A DNA stretch of 64,000 nucleotides from Desulfoferula mesophila. Its GTDB lineage: Bacteria; Desulfobacterota; Desulfarculia; Desulfarculales; Desulfarculaceae. Location of the stretch: NCBI RefSeq assembly GCF_037076455.1, contig NZ_AP028679.1, forward strand, positions 2,805,501 to 2,869,500, given 5' to 3'. Below the pieces are notes generated by a model. The model did no database searches and was not told the DNA's origin. It saw only the letters and a list, made by a program, of their open reading frames with translations. The translations under genes and the position numbers were made by a program. This document shows, piece after piece, positions 17,085 to 26,776 of the stretch (the stretch's first letter is position 1; each line of letters starts with the position of its first letter).

Positions 17085-18281
17085 ATGAAGTACCTGATCC
17101 TGGTGGGCGACGGCATGGGCGACCTGCCCCTGGCCGAGCTGGACGGGCGCACCCCCTTGCAGGCGGCGAACACCCCCAACATGGACCGGCTGGCCCGCGA
17201 GGGAGTCCTCGGCCTCACCCGGACCGTGCCCCCCGGCAAGGAGCCGGGCAGCGACACGGCCAACATGTCCCTGTTGGGCTACGACCCGGCCATCTACCAC
17301 ACCGGCCGCTCGCCCATCGAAGCCGCGTCCATGGGGGTGGACCTGGCTCCCGGTGAAATAGCCTTCCGCTGCAACCTGGTCACCCTGGAACACTCCGCCG
17401 GCAAGACCGTGATGGACAACTATTCCGCCGGCCACATCGACAGCGAGGCCGCCGCCCGGCTCATCGAGACCCTGGACCGGGAGCTGGGCAGCGAGGGCCT
17501 GCGCTTTTACGCGGGGGTCAGCTACCGCCATCTGCTGGTGTGGAAGGACGGCCCCCTGAGGGCGGCCACCGTGCCGCCCCACGACCGCTCCGGCCAGAGC
17601 GTGGACGACGTGCTGAGCGGAGGCGACGGCCTGGAACTGGTGGCCGAGCTGACCCGGGCCTCCTGGCCCCTGCTCAAGGGGCACCCGGCCAACGCCGAGC
17701 GCCTGGCCCAGGGCATGCCCGCGGCCAATTCCATCTGGCTGTGGGGCCAGGGCACCAAGCCCAGCTTCACCACCTATCAGGAGCGCTTCGGCCTGAGCGG
17801 GGTGGCGGTGAGCGCGGTGGACCTCATCAAGGGCCTGGGGGTGCTGGCCGGCCTGTACCCCGTGGAGGTTCCCGGGGCCACCGGCTGGCTGGACACCAAC
17901 TACGAGGGCAAGGTGGCCGCGGCCCTGGCCGGGCTGGATCAAGGCCAAGTGGCCTACGTGCACGTGGAGGCCCCGGACGAGGCCAGCCACGGCGGCGACC
18001 TCAAGCTCAAGATGCAGGCCATCGAAGACTTCGATCGCCTGGCGGTGGGGCCGCTGCTCAAGGGCCTGGCCCAGGTGGGACCCCACCGGGTGTTGTTGGC
18101 CACCGACCACTTCACCCCCATCAGCACCCGCACCCACGGCACCCAGCCGGTGCCCTACGTTCTGTGGGATTCCCAGAACCCGCGCCAAGGCCAAGCCGGC
18201 TTCAACGAGGCCGACGCGGCCCAGGGGCGCCGGGAGCCCGAGGCGCACCGGCTGGTGGAGCGCCTGGTGGAGGGCTTCTGA
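17085..18281 (+). CDS. PGAM-like phosphotransferase, candidate homoserine kinase (archaeal-type apgM family)
   Basis: A 398-residue member of the cofactor-independent phosphoglycerate mutase family of archaeal type (ApgM), within the alkaline phosphatase superfamily. Conserved metal and catalytic segments are GDGMGD at the start, PGSDTANMSLLGYDP (probable nucleophile Ser), HVEAPDEASH and LLATDHFTP. A bacterial branch of this family is annotated as proposed homoserine kinase because it sits beside hom in genomes without ThrB. The position immediately after hom, and a normal gpmI at the start of this window, favour that role here. Mutase activity cannot be excluded. The stop overlaps the next start (TGATG). 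Confidence 0.85.
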   Translation: MKYLILVGDGMGDLPLAELDGRTPLQAANTPNMDRLAREGVLGLTRTVPPGKEPGSDTANMSLLGYDPAIYHTGRSPIEAASMGVDLAPGEIAFRCNLVTLEHSAGKTVMDNYSAGHIDSEAAARLIETLDRELGSEGLRFYAGVSYRHLLVWKDGPLRAATVPPHDRSGQSVDDVLSGGDGLELVAELTRASWPLLKGHPANAERLAQGMPAANSIWLWGQGTKPSFTTYQERFGLSGVAVSAVDLIKGLGVLAGLYPVEVPGATGWLDTNYEGKVAAALAGLDQGQVAYVHVEAPDEASHGGDLKLKMQAIEDFDRLAVGPLLKGLAQVGPHRVLLATDHFTPISTRTHGTQPVPYVLWDSQNPRQGQAGFNEADAAQGRREPEAHRLVERLVEGF

Positions 18282-18694
18282 TGCACCGCAGCCAAGTGCG
18301 GCCCCTGTTCGGCGACGTGGACGCCATGAACGTGGTGTACTACGGCAACTACCTCAGGTTTTTCGAGCTGGGCCGGGCGGAGCTGATGCGCTCCACCGGC
18401 CGGGCCTACAGCGACTTGGCCCAAGAGGGGATGCACCTGGCGGTGACCGAGACCGGGGTGCGCTATCATCGCTCCGCCCTCTACGACCAACTTCTCACCG
18501 TGGAAGCCTCGGTGGCCTGGATCAAAAAGGCCTCCCTGCGCTTCAACTATAAGGTTTTGGGCCCGGAGGACCGGGGGGAGCTTCCCCTGCTGGCCACGGG
18601 CTTCACGGTGCACGCCTGCGTGGACCTTTCAGGAAGGATCAAGCCATTCCCCGCCTGGGTCGCCCCCCTGTTGGAGCCTCATCTGGAAAATTGA
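18281..18694 (+). CDS. Hot-dog acyl-CoA thioesterase, YbgC/4-HBT family
   Basis: A 137-residue hot-dog fold protein. The N-terminal FGDVDAMNVVYYGNY matches the 4-hydroxybenzoyl-CoA thioesterase/YbgC signature, in which the second Asp is catalytic. It probably hydrolyses a small acyl-CoA. It starts in the TGATG overlap with the preceding gene, so the two are translationally coupled. The link to homoserine metabolism is not obvious. Confidence 0.88.
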   Translation: MHRSQVRPLFGDVDAMNVVYYGNYLRFFELGRAELMRSTGRAYSDLAQEGMHLAVTETGVRYHRSALYDQLLTVEASVAWIKKASLRFNYKVLGPEDRGELPLLATGFTVHACVDLSGRIKPFPAWVAPLLEPHLEN

Positions 18695-18747
18695 CTCCTA
18701 CCGTCTGGTAGGGCGGCCAAGGCATATGCTATACTTCTTTGATTCCA

Positions 18748-18776
18748 TTGACCCAAACACCCGTATTGGGCGTATT
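18748..18776 (+). promoter_or_regulatory. ppdK: Candidate promoter of ppdK
   Basis: TTGACC (18748-18753), a 17-base spacer and CGTATT (18771-18776), about 60 bases before the GTG start. The -10 element is weak. A separate TATACT near 18730 has no good -35 partner. Confidence 0.35.
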
Positions 18777-18837
18777 TACTAAGGAGTTCGCCCAGTTATG
18801 CGGGAATTGGTTACCAACTGGCCTAGGGAGGACTATC

Positions 18838-21588
18838 GTGGCCAAACAGAAATACGTATACTTCTTTGGAGATGGTAAGGCCGACGGCAAAGCCGATATG
18901 AAAAACTTGCTGGGTGGCAAGGGCGCCAATATCGCCGAGATGACCAATCTCGGAATCCCGGTTCCGGCCGGCTTCACCATTACCACCGAGGTTTGCACCT
19001 ACTTCTACGACAAGGGACAAAAATATCCCTTGGGCCTCAAGAAGGACGTAGCGGCGGCCCTGAAGAAGGTGGAAAAATCCATGGGCGCCAAGTTCGGCGA
19101 CCCCAAGAACCCCCTGCTGGTATCGGTGCGCTCCGGCGCGCGCGTTTCCATGCCCGGCATGATGGACACGGTGCTCAACATCGGCTTGAACGACACCACC
19201 ATCCAGGGCCTGATCGACAAGACCGGTAACGAGCGCTTCGCCTACGACGCCTACCGCCGCTTCGTCAACATGTACGGCGACGTGGTCATGGGCGTGCGTC
19301 CCCGCAACGAGAAGGAGCATGACCCCTTTGAGGAGGTCATGGAAGCCAAGAAAAAGAAGCGGGGCATCAAGATGGACCTTGAGCTCAGCGCCCAGGACCT
19401 CAAGGAGTTGGTGGGCGAGTTCAAGGCCCTGATCAAAAAGCGCCTGGGCGTGCCCTTCCCCGAGGAGCCCATGGACCAGCTTTGGGGCGGCATCAGCGCG
19501 GTGTTCGAATCCTGGAACATCCCCCGCGCCATCAGCTATCGCCAGATTCACGGCATTCCCGAGGACTGGGGCACCGCGGTCAACGTGCAAGCCATGGTCT
19601 TCGGCAACATGGGTGACGACTCGGCCACCGGCGTGGCCTTCACCCGCGACCCCGCCACCGGCGAAAACTACTTCTACGGCGAGTACCTCACCAACGCCCA
19701 GGGCGAGGACGTGGTGGCCGGCATCCGCACCCCGCAGCCCATCAACCGGGCCAAGAAGGTGCCCAAGGGCATGAACACCCTGGAAGACGAGATGCCGCCG
19801 CTGTACAAGCAACTGGCGGGCATCCGCACCACCCTGGAAAAGCACTACCGCGACATGCAGGACATCGAGTTCACCATCCAGCAGGGCAAACTGTGGATGC
19901 TACAGACTCGTACCGGCAAGCGCACCGCCGCCGCCGCCGTGAAGATCGCGGTGGACATGGTCAAGGAGCGCCGCATCACCAAGCCCGAGGCGGTCATGCG
20001 CGTCAGCCCCGACCAGCTCGACCAGCTCCTGCACCCCACCCTGGACCCCAAGGCCGTCAGGGAAAAGATCGCCAAGGGCCTTCCCGCCAGCCCCGGCGCG
20101 GCGGTGGGCCAGGTGGTGTTCTCCGCCGAGGAGGCCGAGCAGTGGGCCAATGAAGGCAAAAAGGTCATCCTGGTTCGCATCGAGACCAGCCCAGACGACA
20201 TTCGCGGCATGAACGTGGCCGAGGGCATCCTCACCACCCGCGGCGGCATGACCAGCCACGCGGCGGTGGTGGCCCGCGGCATGGGCAAGTGCTGCGTGGC
20301 CGGCGTCGGCGAGATCTCGGTGGACTACAAGAAGGGCAACTTCAGCGTAGGCAAGACCGTGGTCAAGGAAGGCGCCTGGATCTCCATGGACGGCACCAAG
20401 GGCGAAGTCTACCTGGGCCAGGTGCCCAAGGTGGAGCCCAAGCTGACCGGCGACTTCGGCACCTTCATGAAGTGGGCCGACGAGATCCGCGTGCTCAAGG
20501 TGCGCACCAACGCCGACACCCCCCACGACTCCGGGGTGGCCCGCGCCTTCGGCGCCGAGGGCATCGGCCTGACCCGCACCGAGCACATGTTCTTCGAGGG
20601 CGAGCGCATCAGCGCGGTGCGCCAGATGATCCTGTCCGAGGACGTGGAGGGCCGCAAGAAGGCCCTGGCCAAGATCCTCCCCATGCAGCGCGAGGACTTC
20701 GTGGGCATCTTCCGGGCCATGGCAGGGCTGCCGGTGACCATCCGCACCCTGGACCCGCCCCTGCACGAGTTCCTGCCCGGGCACAACGACACCAAGGAGA
20801 TCAACGAGCTGGCCAAGGAAATGGGCGTGAAGCCCGCTCAGCTCAAGAAGAAGATCGCCTCCCTGGCCGAGTTCAACCCCATGCTGGGTACCCGCGGCTG
20901 CCGCTTGGGCATCAGCTACCCCGAGATCACCGAGATGCAGGCCCGAGCCATCTTCGAGGCCGCCTGCAAGGTGGCCCGCGAGGGCAAGCGGGTGATGCCC
21001 GAGATCATGATCCCCCTGGTGGGACATGTGAACGAGCTCAAACTGCAGCGGGCCATCGTGGAAGAAGTGGCCCAGGAGGTCATGGGCAAACAGGGCGTGA
21101 AGATCAAGTACATGGTAGGCACCATGATCGAGCTGCCCCGCGCCGCTCTGACCGCCGATCAGATCGCCGAAGAGGCCGAGTTCTTCTCCTTCGGCACCAA
21201 CGACCTCACCCAGACCACCTTCGGCATGTCGCGTGACGACACCGGCGCGCTGTTGGCCTTTTACGTCGACGAGGGCATCCTGCCCAAGGATCCCTTCGTC
21301 AGCATTGACGAAGCGGGCGTGGGCCAGCTGGTGGCCATGGGCGTCGAGAAGGGCCGCGCCACCCGCGCGGGCCTCAAGTGCGGCATCTGCGGCGAGCACG
21401 GCGGCGATCCCGACAGCATCGACTTCTGCCACCGGGTTGGCCTGGACTACGTGAGCTGCTCTCCCTACCGGGTGCCCATCGCCCGCTTGAGCGCGGCCCA
21501 GGCCGCCATCCGTCACCAGGCTCCGGCCAAGGCGGCCCCCAAGAAGAAGGCCGCGGCCAAGAAGGCCAAGGGCGGCAAGAAAAAATAG
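18838..21588 (+). CDS. ppdK: Pyruvate, phosphate dikinase
   Basis: Interconverts pyruvate, ATP and Pi with PEP, AMP and PPi; in anaerobes it serves gluconeogenesis or PPi-based glycolysis. It has 916 residues. The N-terminal ATP-grasp domain starts [12 protein letters not shown], the phosphohistidine domain has [13 protein letters not shown] with its catalytic His, and the C-terminal PEP/pyruvate barrel includes GTRGCRLG and [11 protein letters not shown]. The GTG start has AGGGAG 7 bases upstream; a longer frame from 18739 overlaps the promoter. The last ~20 residues are an Ala/Lys tail that is not part of the conserved enzyme. Confidence 0.97.
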   Translation: MAKQKYVYFFGDGKADGKADMKNLLGGKGANIAEMTNLGIPVPAGFTITTEVCTYFYDKGQKYPLGLKKDVAAALKKVEKSMGAKFGDPKNPLLVSVRSGARVSMPGMMDTVLNIGLNDTTIQGLIDKTGNERFAYDAYRRFVNMYGDVVMGVRPRNEKEHDPFEEVMEAKKKKRGIKMDLELSAQDLKELVGEFKALIKKRLGVPFPEEPMDQLWGGISAVFESWNIPRAISYRQIHGIPEDWGTAVNVQAMVFGNMGDDSATGVAFTRDPATGENYFYGEYLTNAQGEDVVAGIRTPQPINRAKKVPKGMNTLEDEMPPLYKQLAGIRTTLEKHYRDMQDIEFTIQQGKLWMLQTRTGKRTAAAAVKIAVDMVKERRITKPEAVMRVSPDQLDQLLHPTLDPKAVREKIAKGLPASPGAAVGQVVFSAEEAEQWANEGKKVILVRIETSPDDIRGMNVAEGILTTRGGMTSHAAVVARGMGKCCVAGVGEISVDYKKGNFSVGKTVVKEGAWISMDGTKGEVYLGQVPKVEPKLTGDFGTFMKWADEIRVLKVRTNADTPHDSGVARAFGAEGIGLTRTEHMFFEGERISAVRQMILSEDVEGRKKALAKILPMQREDFVGIFRAMAGLPVTIRTLDPPLHEFLPGHNDTKEINELAKEMGVKPAQLKKKIASLAEFNPMLGTRGCRLGISYPEITEMQARAIFEAACKVAREGKRVMPEIMIPLVGHVNELKLQRAIVEEVAQEVMGKQGVKIKYMVGTMIELPRAALTADQIAEEAEFFSFGTNDLTQTTFGMSRDDTGALLAFYVDEGILPKDPFVSIDEAGVGQLVAMGVEKGRATRAGLKCGICGEHGGDPDSIDFCHRVGLDYVSCSPYRVPIARLSAAQAAIRHQAPAKAAPKKKAAAKKAKGGKKK

Positions 21589-21603
21589 CTGACCACATTG
21601 CAA

Positions 21604-21635
21604 GGGCCGCGCTCCCTCGGGGGCGCGGCCCGCTT
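21604..21635 (+). terminator. Terminator-like hairpin after ppdK
   Basis: GGGCCGCGC (21604-21612) pairs with GCGCGGCCC (21623-21631); only a short T-run follows. Read-through into fabH is possible. Confidence 0.55.
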
Positions 21636-21655
21636 TACCAGTTGCGGAGAGTTTG

Positions 21656-22642
21656 ATGGTTCCCATCCGCCTGGCGGGCACGGGCCTGTACGTACCCCAA
21701 AAAGTCCTGACCAACTTCGACTTGCAAAAGACCCTGGACACCACCGACGAGTGGGTGGTCAAGCGCACCGGGGTGAGCGAGCGCCGCATAGCCGCCCCCG
21801 ACGAGGCGGCCAGCGACCTGGCCCTGCACGCGTCGCGCCAGGCCATGGAAGCCGCCGGGGTGACCGACCGGGACCTGGATTTCATCATCCTGGCCACCAT
21901 AACTCCGGACACCCATTGTCCATCGGGGGCCAACTGGCTCCAGGCCAAGATGGACGCCCCTCAGGCCATATCCTTCGACGTCACCGCCGCCTGCAGCGGC
22001 TTCGTATTCGCCCTGGACGTGGCCACCCGCTACATCCAATGCGGCATGGCCAAAACCGTCCTGGTGGCGGCCAGCGAGGTCATGAGCCGTGTGCAGGACT
22101 GGACCGACCGGACCAATTGCATCCTCTGGGGAGACGGCGCCGGAGCGGCGGTGCTCACCGCGGCCGAAGGCGCCCCCCAGATCATTGACACCTATATCGG
22201 CACCGACGGGGCCAACGGCCAGAACTTGTTGATGCCCGGCGGCGGCTCCAAGACCACCCCCATCAGTCACGAATCGGTGGACGCCAAGGCCCACACCCTC
22301 AGGATGATCGAGGCCTCGGCCTCGGTCAGGGTGGCGGTGAAACACTTCGCCGAGTCGGTGCTGCTCATCTTGGAACGCAACGGCTACAAGCTGGAGGACG
22401 TGGACCACTTCATCCCCCACCAGGCCAACCTGCGCATGCTGCAATCGGTGGCCAAGCGCCTGGGGGTGGACTTCGACAAGTTCGTCATCACCGTGGACCG
22501 CTACGGCAACATTTCCTCGGCCTCGAGCATCATCGCCCTGGCCGAAGCCGTGCATTCCGGGCGCATCAAGCCAGGCGACCTGGCGTGCATCACCGTGTTC
22601 GGCGGCGGGCTCACCTGGGGCAGCGTCCTGATCCAGTTCTGA
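21656..22642 (+). CDS. fabH: 3-oxoacyl-ACP synthase III (KASIII)
   Basis: Condenses acetyl-CoA with malonyl-ACP to start fatty acid synthesis. It has 328 residues. The catalytic triad is Cys113 in AACSGF, His in FIPHQAN and Asn in GNISSAS. ATG at 21656 has GGAG 7 bases upstream; TTG at 21653 is an alternative start. It is a stand-alone fabH without plsX, fabD or acpP beside it, so it could be a FabH-like enzyme of another pathway, but all key residues are present. Confidence 0.93.
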   Translation: MVPIRLAGTGLYVPQKVLTNFDLQKTLDTTDEWVVKRTGVSERRIAAPDEAASDLALHASRQAMEAAGVTDRDLDFIILATITPDTHCPSGANWLQAKMDAPQAISFDVTAACSGFVFALDVATRYIQCGMAKTVLVAASEVMSRVQDWTDRTNCILWGDGAGAAVLTAAEGAPQIIDTYIGTDGANGQNLLMPGGGSKTTPISHESVDAKAHTLRMIEASASVRVAVKHFAESVLLILERNGYKLEDVDHFIPHQANLRMLQSVAKRLGVDFDKFVITVDRYGNISSASSIIALAEAVHSGRIKPGDLACITVFGGGLTWGSVLIQF

Positions 22643-22656
22643 GTATTTACGCTATT

Positions 22657-22679
22657 CTCCCCGGCATCGGGCCGGGGAG
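22657..22679 (+). terminator. Hairpin after fabH
   Basis: A 9-bp stem CTCCCCGGC/GCCGGGGAG (22657-22665 with 22671-22679) lies 14 bases past the fabH stop. No T-run follows. Confidence 0.5.
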
Positions 22680-22737
22680 GCCCCCATTGCTCCTGAGCGC
22701 CAAACGCCGCCCCCTCTTCCGCTCCCCGCCAGGCTAT

Positions 22738-22803
22738 CTCATGTTATAAATATTTATTATCGAGGTATTGAGACAATTAATTAATATTTTACTTTAACTA
22801 TTG
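22738..22803. other. AT-rich island between convergent genes
   Basis: About 65 bases made mostly of A and T, in sharp contrast to the surrounding sequence, between fabH (+) and the DHH gene (-). It contains TTAATTAATATT and TAAATATTTATTA. No ORF starts here, and both flanking genes end towards it, so it is not an obvious promoter for either. Confidence 0.6.
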
Positions 22804-22826
22804 TGGAGGCCGAAAAACGGCCCTCC
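22804..22826 (-). terminator. Possible terminator of the DHH gene
   Basis: GGAGGCCG and CGGCCCTCC form an imperfect stem around AAAAA. On the minus strand it is followed by an A/T-rich tract. Weak candidate. Confidence 0.4.
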
Positions 22827-22866
22827 CCTGCCCGGCGGGCCGGAGTTTCTTGCCCGAGAATCAGAT

Positions 22867-23913
22867 TTATTTTTTGGGGGCGGCTTTTTTGTGGGGGCCG
22901 TACGCCTTGGCCAGGCGGCGCATCACAAAGCGGGACAGGCTCTCGTCGCTGGAGTCCTTGCATGCCTTTTTGATGGCGCTGAGCGACAGCTCGGCCCGCG
23001 CCATGGCCTTGTGCCCTCCGGCGGGGCCATACTCGCCAAAGGCCTCTTCGGCCAGGCGTCCGGCGTTGATCCGGTAGCCCGCGTTGCGCAGGATCACCAC
23101 CAAGTGGTCCTGGTGCACCCCGCTCACCGCGCAGGTGTCCACGGAATCCACCCGCAGGAAAAAGTCGGCGATCTGTACCAGGTTGTCGGGACTGGACACC
23201 TCGCCCAGGTGCACGTACATGGAGTGCTTGCGCACCACGAAACGGTCCAAGGCCAAGTGCAACAGGGCCAGATCCTTCAGGCGCATTTCGCTGAACTCGA
23301 TCTTGCGCAAAACCGAGTGATTGGCCTTGGGGAACAGGTATTGGAAGGCCTGCACGTCCTCCAGCTGGGAGGAACGGCCGAAGCTGTAGGTGTCGGTCTT
23401 GATTCCGTAGACCAGGGCCGTGGCCAGGCGGCTGGAGGGTTTTATGCCCGCACCCCGGATGTATTCAGTCAAAATGCTGCTCGCCGCCCCATAACGCGGC
23501 CGGATGTCGCAGAAGCCGCAGGTGGCGGTCACCTCCCCCACCGGATGGTGGTCGATGACCACGTCCACCTTGATGCCTTCAAAAGCGGCGTTGTGGTGGG
23601 GCTGGCTGTCGAGCATCACCTTCTTGCTGAAGGCGCTCACGTCCACCTTGTCCAAGGGGGTCAGGGGGATATTGAGCAAGCGGGTCATGGCCAGGTTGTC
23701 GGGCCGGCTTATCTGGTTCACGTTGGCGATGGTGACGTTGGCCACCTTGCGCCACAGCAGCCGTTTTAGGGCCAGGGCGGCGGCCAAGGCGTCAGGATCG
23801 GCCGCTATGAGCACCAGCACCCGGTCTTCCGGACCAAAGCGGGCCAACAGGCGCTTTACCAAATCAGCGGGCCGGGCAGGTCTGGCTGCCGACTTCTTCT
23901 TTTCCTTGGCCAT
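22867..23913 (-). CDS. DHH/DHHA1 family phosphoesterase (NrnA-like)
   Basis: A 348-residue DHH-family phosphoesterase. The DHH motif is Asp121-His122-His123 (VIDHHPVG). The DHHA1 substrate-binding motif GPAGGHKAMAR lies near the C-terminus. Relatives hydrolyse nanoRNA, pAp or cyclic dinucleotides. Motif I reads ADPDA (residues 38-42) and lacks the usual leading His, so metal binding may differ from Bacillus NrnA. Both termini are Lys-rich. GAGGT precedes the start. It stands alone between convergent fabH and divergent carboxyltransferase genes. Confidence 0.85.
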   Translation of the reverse strand: MAKEKKKSAARPARPADLVKRLLARFGPEDRVLVLIAADPDALAAALALKRLLWRKVANVTIANVNQISRPDNLAMTRLLNIPLTPLDKVDVSAFSKKVMLDSQPHHNAAFEGIKVDVVIDHHPVGEVTATCGFCDIRPRYGAASSILTEYIRGAGIKPSSRLATALVYGIKTDTYSFGRSSQLEDVQAFQYLFPKANHSVLRKIEFSEMRLKDLALLHLALDRFVVRKHSMYVHLGEVSSPDNLVQIADFFLRVDSVDTCAVSGVHQDHLVVILRNAGYRINAGRLAEEAFGEYGPAGGHKAMARAELSLSAIKKACKDSSDESLSRFVMRRLAKAYGPHKKAAPKK

Positions 23914-24032
23914 AGGGGCGGACCTCTTTAAACACGTAACCCCTCATCGATCTGATGTGGGGCTCATTAACCATAGCATTACCGGCTCACCGTAACAAGA
24001 GGGTGACGCCGACCCGCTTCACAATGTGATAC

Positions 24033-24061
24033 TTGACGTAACCGGCATCCCCGCATAGATT
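24033..24061 (+). promoter_or_regulatory. Sigma-70 promoter of the carboxyltransferase gene
   Basis: TTGACG (24033-24038), a 17-base spacer and TAGATT (24056-24061), about 115 bases upstream of the start at 24175. Good -35 and spacing, moderate -10. Confidence 0.6.
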
Positions 24062-24174
24062 AGTAAACTTGAAAAAAGGCCGCTCCTGGGCGGTAGCCGG
24101 CGGTTTACCCACCCCGGCACAATTTTTTGGCGGCCCCGTGCACACCACGGCGAGCACGCAAGAAGGAGGGGAAA

Positions 24175-25620
24175 ATGAGCCAGGAATTGGATTGGGGCGG
24201 CAACCCCACTCCCCTGAAAATCGAGGACCTGACCCTGCGCGACGGCACCCAGTCCCTATTCGCCACGCGCATGCGCACCGAGGACATGATCCCGGCCATC
24301 GAGATGATGGACGAAGCCGGTTTCTGGGCCCTGGAGGTATGGGGAGGCGCCACCTTTGACGCCATGAGCCGCTTCCTGGGCGAGGATCCCTGGGAGCGTC
24401 CCCGCACCCTGCGCAAATACGCCCCCAAGACCCCCTTCGGCATGCTGCTCAGGGGCCAAAACCTGGTGGGATACCGCAACTACGCCGACGACGTGGCTAA
24501 GGAATTCGTGGATTTGTCCTGCGAGGCGGGCATCAACGTTTTCCGCGTGTTTGACGCCCTCAACGACTACCGCAACTTCGAGACGGTGGTGGAGCGCGTC
24601 AAGGCCAACGGCGAGCACTTCCAGGGGACCATCTGCTACTCCCTGACCGAGCGCAAGATGGGTGGCCCGGTGTTCAACCTGGACTACTACCTGGACAAGG
24701 CCAGGCAGCTCGACGAAATGGGCGCGGACAGCATCTGCATCAAGGACATGGCCGGGCTCATCGCTCCCTACGACGCCTATACCCTGGTCAGCGCCCTCAA
24801 AAAGGCCACCAAGACCCCCATCCATCTGCACAGCCACTACACCAGCGGCATGGCCTGCATGAGCATGCTCAAGGCGGCCGAGGCCGGCGTGGACATCATC
24901 GACTGCTGCCTGGCCCCCTTTGCCCTGCGCACCAGCCACCCGGCGGTGGAGCCCATCATGGTGGCCCTGGAAGGCACCCCCCGCGACCCGGGCCTGGACC
25001 TGAACCTGATGCTCAAGATCGGCCACGAGCTGGAAAAGGTGGCCCCCAAGTACTACGACTTCTGGAAGCCCAACAAGATGGCCACCATCGACACCGGCGT
25101 GCTGGTGCACCAGGTGCCGGGCGGCATGATCTCCAACCTGGTCAGTCAGCTCCGCGAGGCCAACGCCCTGGACCGCATCGACGAGGTGTACGCGGAAGTG
25201 GCCCACGCCCGCGAGGAACTGGGCACCCCGCCCCTGGTCACCCCCACCAGCCAGATCGTGGGCGTACAGGCGGTGCTGAACGTCCTGTTCGGCAAGTACA
25301 AGATGGTCACCAACGAGACCAAGGGCCTGGCCTACGGCCTCTACGGCAAGACCCCCACCCCGGTGGACCCGGAGCTGCGGGCCAAGATTCTCAAGGGCTA
25401 CAAGTACGGCAAGGACCCCTTTGACGCCCGCCCGGCCGACATCCTGGAGCCGGAGATGGACGCGGCCAAGGCACGGGTCAAGGACATTCCCGGCGTGGAC
25501 AAGTTCGACGTGATGACCGCGGCCATCTACGACCAGACCGGCACCGAGTTCGTCAAGATCAAGCACGGCGTGGTGCCCATGCCCGAGAGCATGAAGCCCA
25601 AGGACGCCCAAGGCAAATAA
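24175..25620 (+). CDS. Biotin-dependent carboxyltransferase subunit (pyruvate/oxaloacetate carboxyltransferase, OadA-like)
   Basis: A 481-residue TIM-barrel carboxyltransferase of the OadA / pyruvate carboxylase B / transcarboxylase 5S family. DLTLRDGTQS is at the N-terminus, the carbamylated Lys is in CIKDMAGL and the metal His pair is in HLHSHYTSG. The biotin-carrier domain of OadA is absent, so biotin must be supplied by another protein encoded outside this window. The enzyme links pyruvate and oxaloacetate and fits with ppdK, fumarase and fumarate reductase here. AAGGAGG precedes the start, and a strong terminator follows, so it is probably monocistronic. Confidence 0.92.
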   Translation: MSQELDWGGNPTPLKIEDLTLRDGTQSLFATRMRTEDMIPAIEMMDEAGFWALEVWGGATFDAMSRFLGEDPWERPRTLRKYAPKTPFGMLLRGQNLVGYRNYADDVAKEFVDLSCEAGINVFRVFDALNDYRNFETVVERVKANGEHFQGTICYSLTERKMGGPVFNLDYYLDKARQLDEMGADSICIKDMAGLIAPYDAYTLVSALKKATKTPIHLHSHYTSGMACMSMLKAAEAGVDIIDCCLAPFALRTSHPAVEPIMVALEGTPRDPGLDLNLMLKIGHELEKVAPKYYDFWKPNKMATIDTGVLVHQVPGGMISNLVSQLREANALDRIDEVYAEVAHAREELGTPPLVTPTSQIVGVQAVLNVLFGKYKMVTNETKGLAYGLYGKTPTPVDPELRAKILKGYKYGKDPFDARPADILEPEMDAAKARVKDIPGVDKFDVMTAAIYDQTGTEFVKIKHGVVPMPESMKPKDAQGK

Positions 25621-25651
25621 GCCGCGCTCAGGTTTCCAGCCGGCAATTACC

Positions 25652-25686
25652 GCCCCGCCGCTCCTAAGAGCGGCGGGGCTTTTTTT
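25652..25686 (+). terminator. Strong Rho-independent terminator
   Basis: A perfect 12-bp stem (25652-25663 with 25668-25679), a CTAA loop, and seven Ts directly after. Confidence 0.97.
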
Positions 25687-25821
25687 GCGCCCTCGCCCGC
25701 GCGCATATAAAGCAAACCCGCCCGGCCGGACCGACTATACTGAACTGAGTGAGCCTGCTTAAAAATCTTTTTTGCCGCAATGCGCCGGCGCATTGATCCC
25801 GGCCACGCAATGGAGGTCTAA

Positions 25822-26613
25822 ATGACGCTGCGTTCTACACTCAGGCTGGTTGGCGCGGGGCTCTTGTGCCTGCTGTTCTTGTTCCCTGCCCTGGCCCAAG
25901 CCAAAAAGGCCGCGACCGGCCCCACTCCGCAGCAGGCCTGGGAAATGCTGAAGGCGAGTAATGCGCGCTTTGTCGCCGGCAAGCCCCTGCGTGGCCATCA
26001 GGACGCCGCCCGCATCCAGTTGGCCGACGCCTCCAATCAGGCGGATCACGCCTATGCCACGGTGCTTTCCTGCTCCGACGCCCGGGTGCCGGTGGAGATC
26101 GTTTTCGATGCCGGGATCATGGATCTGTTCGTGGTGCGGGTGGCGGGCAACGTGGTCAAGACCGACGAAGCCGGCACCATTGAATACGGCCTGGCCCACG
26201 TGTACACCCCTCTCCTGGTGGTGATGGGGCACACCAAATGCGGCGCGGTTTCCGCCGTGAGCGCCCAGGTTCAGGGAACCGACCTGACCTTGGAACGCAA
26301 CATTCCTCCCCTGCTGTCGCCCATCTTTCCCGCGGTGCGCACGGCCATGCACGACCATCCCGAGGCCAAGGGCGCGGCGTTGGTCCCCTTTGCCATCGAG
26401 CAAAACGTCAGTCAGGCCATCAGCGACCTGTTCGTGATGAGCCCCACCGCCCGCAAGATGGCGGGCTCGGGCAAGGTCCTGGTCAAGGGCGCCATATACG
26501 ACCTAGCCAGCGGCAAGGTGCGCTGGCTGCCCCAAGACAAGGTGAACGCCCTGTTACAGGCCGCGGAAAAGAATCCCCAGCGGGTCATGGAGGCCATGGC
26601 TCCCCTCAAGTAA
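25822..26613 (+). CDS. Periplasmic beta-class carbonic anhydrase
   Basis: Zinc enzyme interconverting CO2 and bicarbonate. It has 263 residues with a signal peptide (1-27, ending LAQA), so it acts in the periplasm. Zinc ligands of the beta class are Cys84 and Asp86 in SCSDARVP, and His137 and Cys140 in GHTKCGAV. GGAGG lies 6 bases before the start. It may speed periplasmic CO2/bicarbonate exchange for carboxylating metabolism. It is flanked by a terminator upstream and a separate promoter downstream, so it is probably a single-gene unit. Confidence 0.94.
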   Translation: MTLRSTLRLVGAGLLCLLFLFPALAQAKKAATGPTPQQAWEMLKASNARFVAGKPLRGHQDAARIQLADASNQADHAYATVLSCSDARVPVEIVFDAGIMDLFVVRVAGNVVKTDEAGTIEYGLAHVYTPLLVVMGHTKCGAVSAVSAQVQGTDLTLERNIPPLLSPIFPAVRTAMHDHPEAKGAALVPFAIEQNVSQAISDLFVMSPTARKMAGSGKVLVKGAIYDLASGKVRWLPQDKVNALLQAAEKNPQRVMEAMAPLK

Positions 26614-26687
26614 GTCACTCCCGCCTACCCGGGGTGGCGGACGATCCCACGTCCGCCGCCCTCAAAACAACATAACCGCATAGTGGA

Positions 26688-26716
26688 TTGACCCCGTAGG
26701 AGTCAACATAATATGA
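26688..26716 (+). promoter_or_regulatory. Candidate promoter and dyad upstream of the CRP/FNR gene
   Basis: TTGACC (26688-26693) is followed 17 bases later by ATATGA (26711-26716), with TAATAT overlapping. The -35 is also the left arm of a dyad, TTGAC-N9-GTCAA (26688-26706), which could let the regulator control its own gene. Confidence 0.45.
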
Positions 26717-26776
26717 TTTGGTAGGAATTTGGTCCTTGGCCCAAAGTGGCCCGACTCTCTGGCGGAAAACGAATCT

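Noticed and set aside
14553-18248. Very long open frame on the minus strand opposite the aminotransferase-hom-PGAM operon
   Set aside because: It has no family similarity, is Gly/His/Ala/Val-rich and is explained by GC-rich codon bias opposite three well-recognised genes.
19503-19512. GTTCGAATCC, which resembles a tRNA T-loop
   Set aside because: It is codons for Phe-Glu-Ser inside the conserved ppdK frame, and no acceptor or anticodon stem can be drawn around it.
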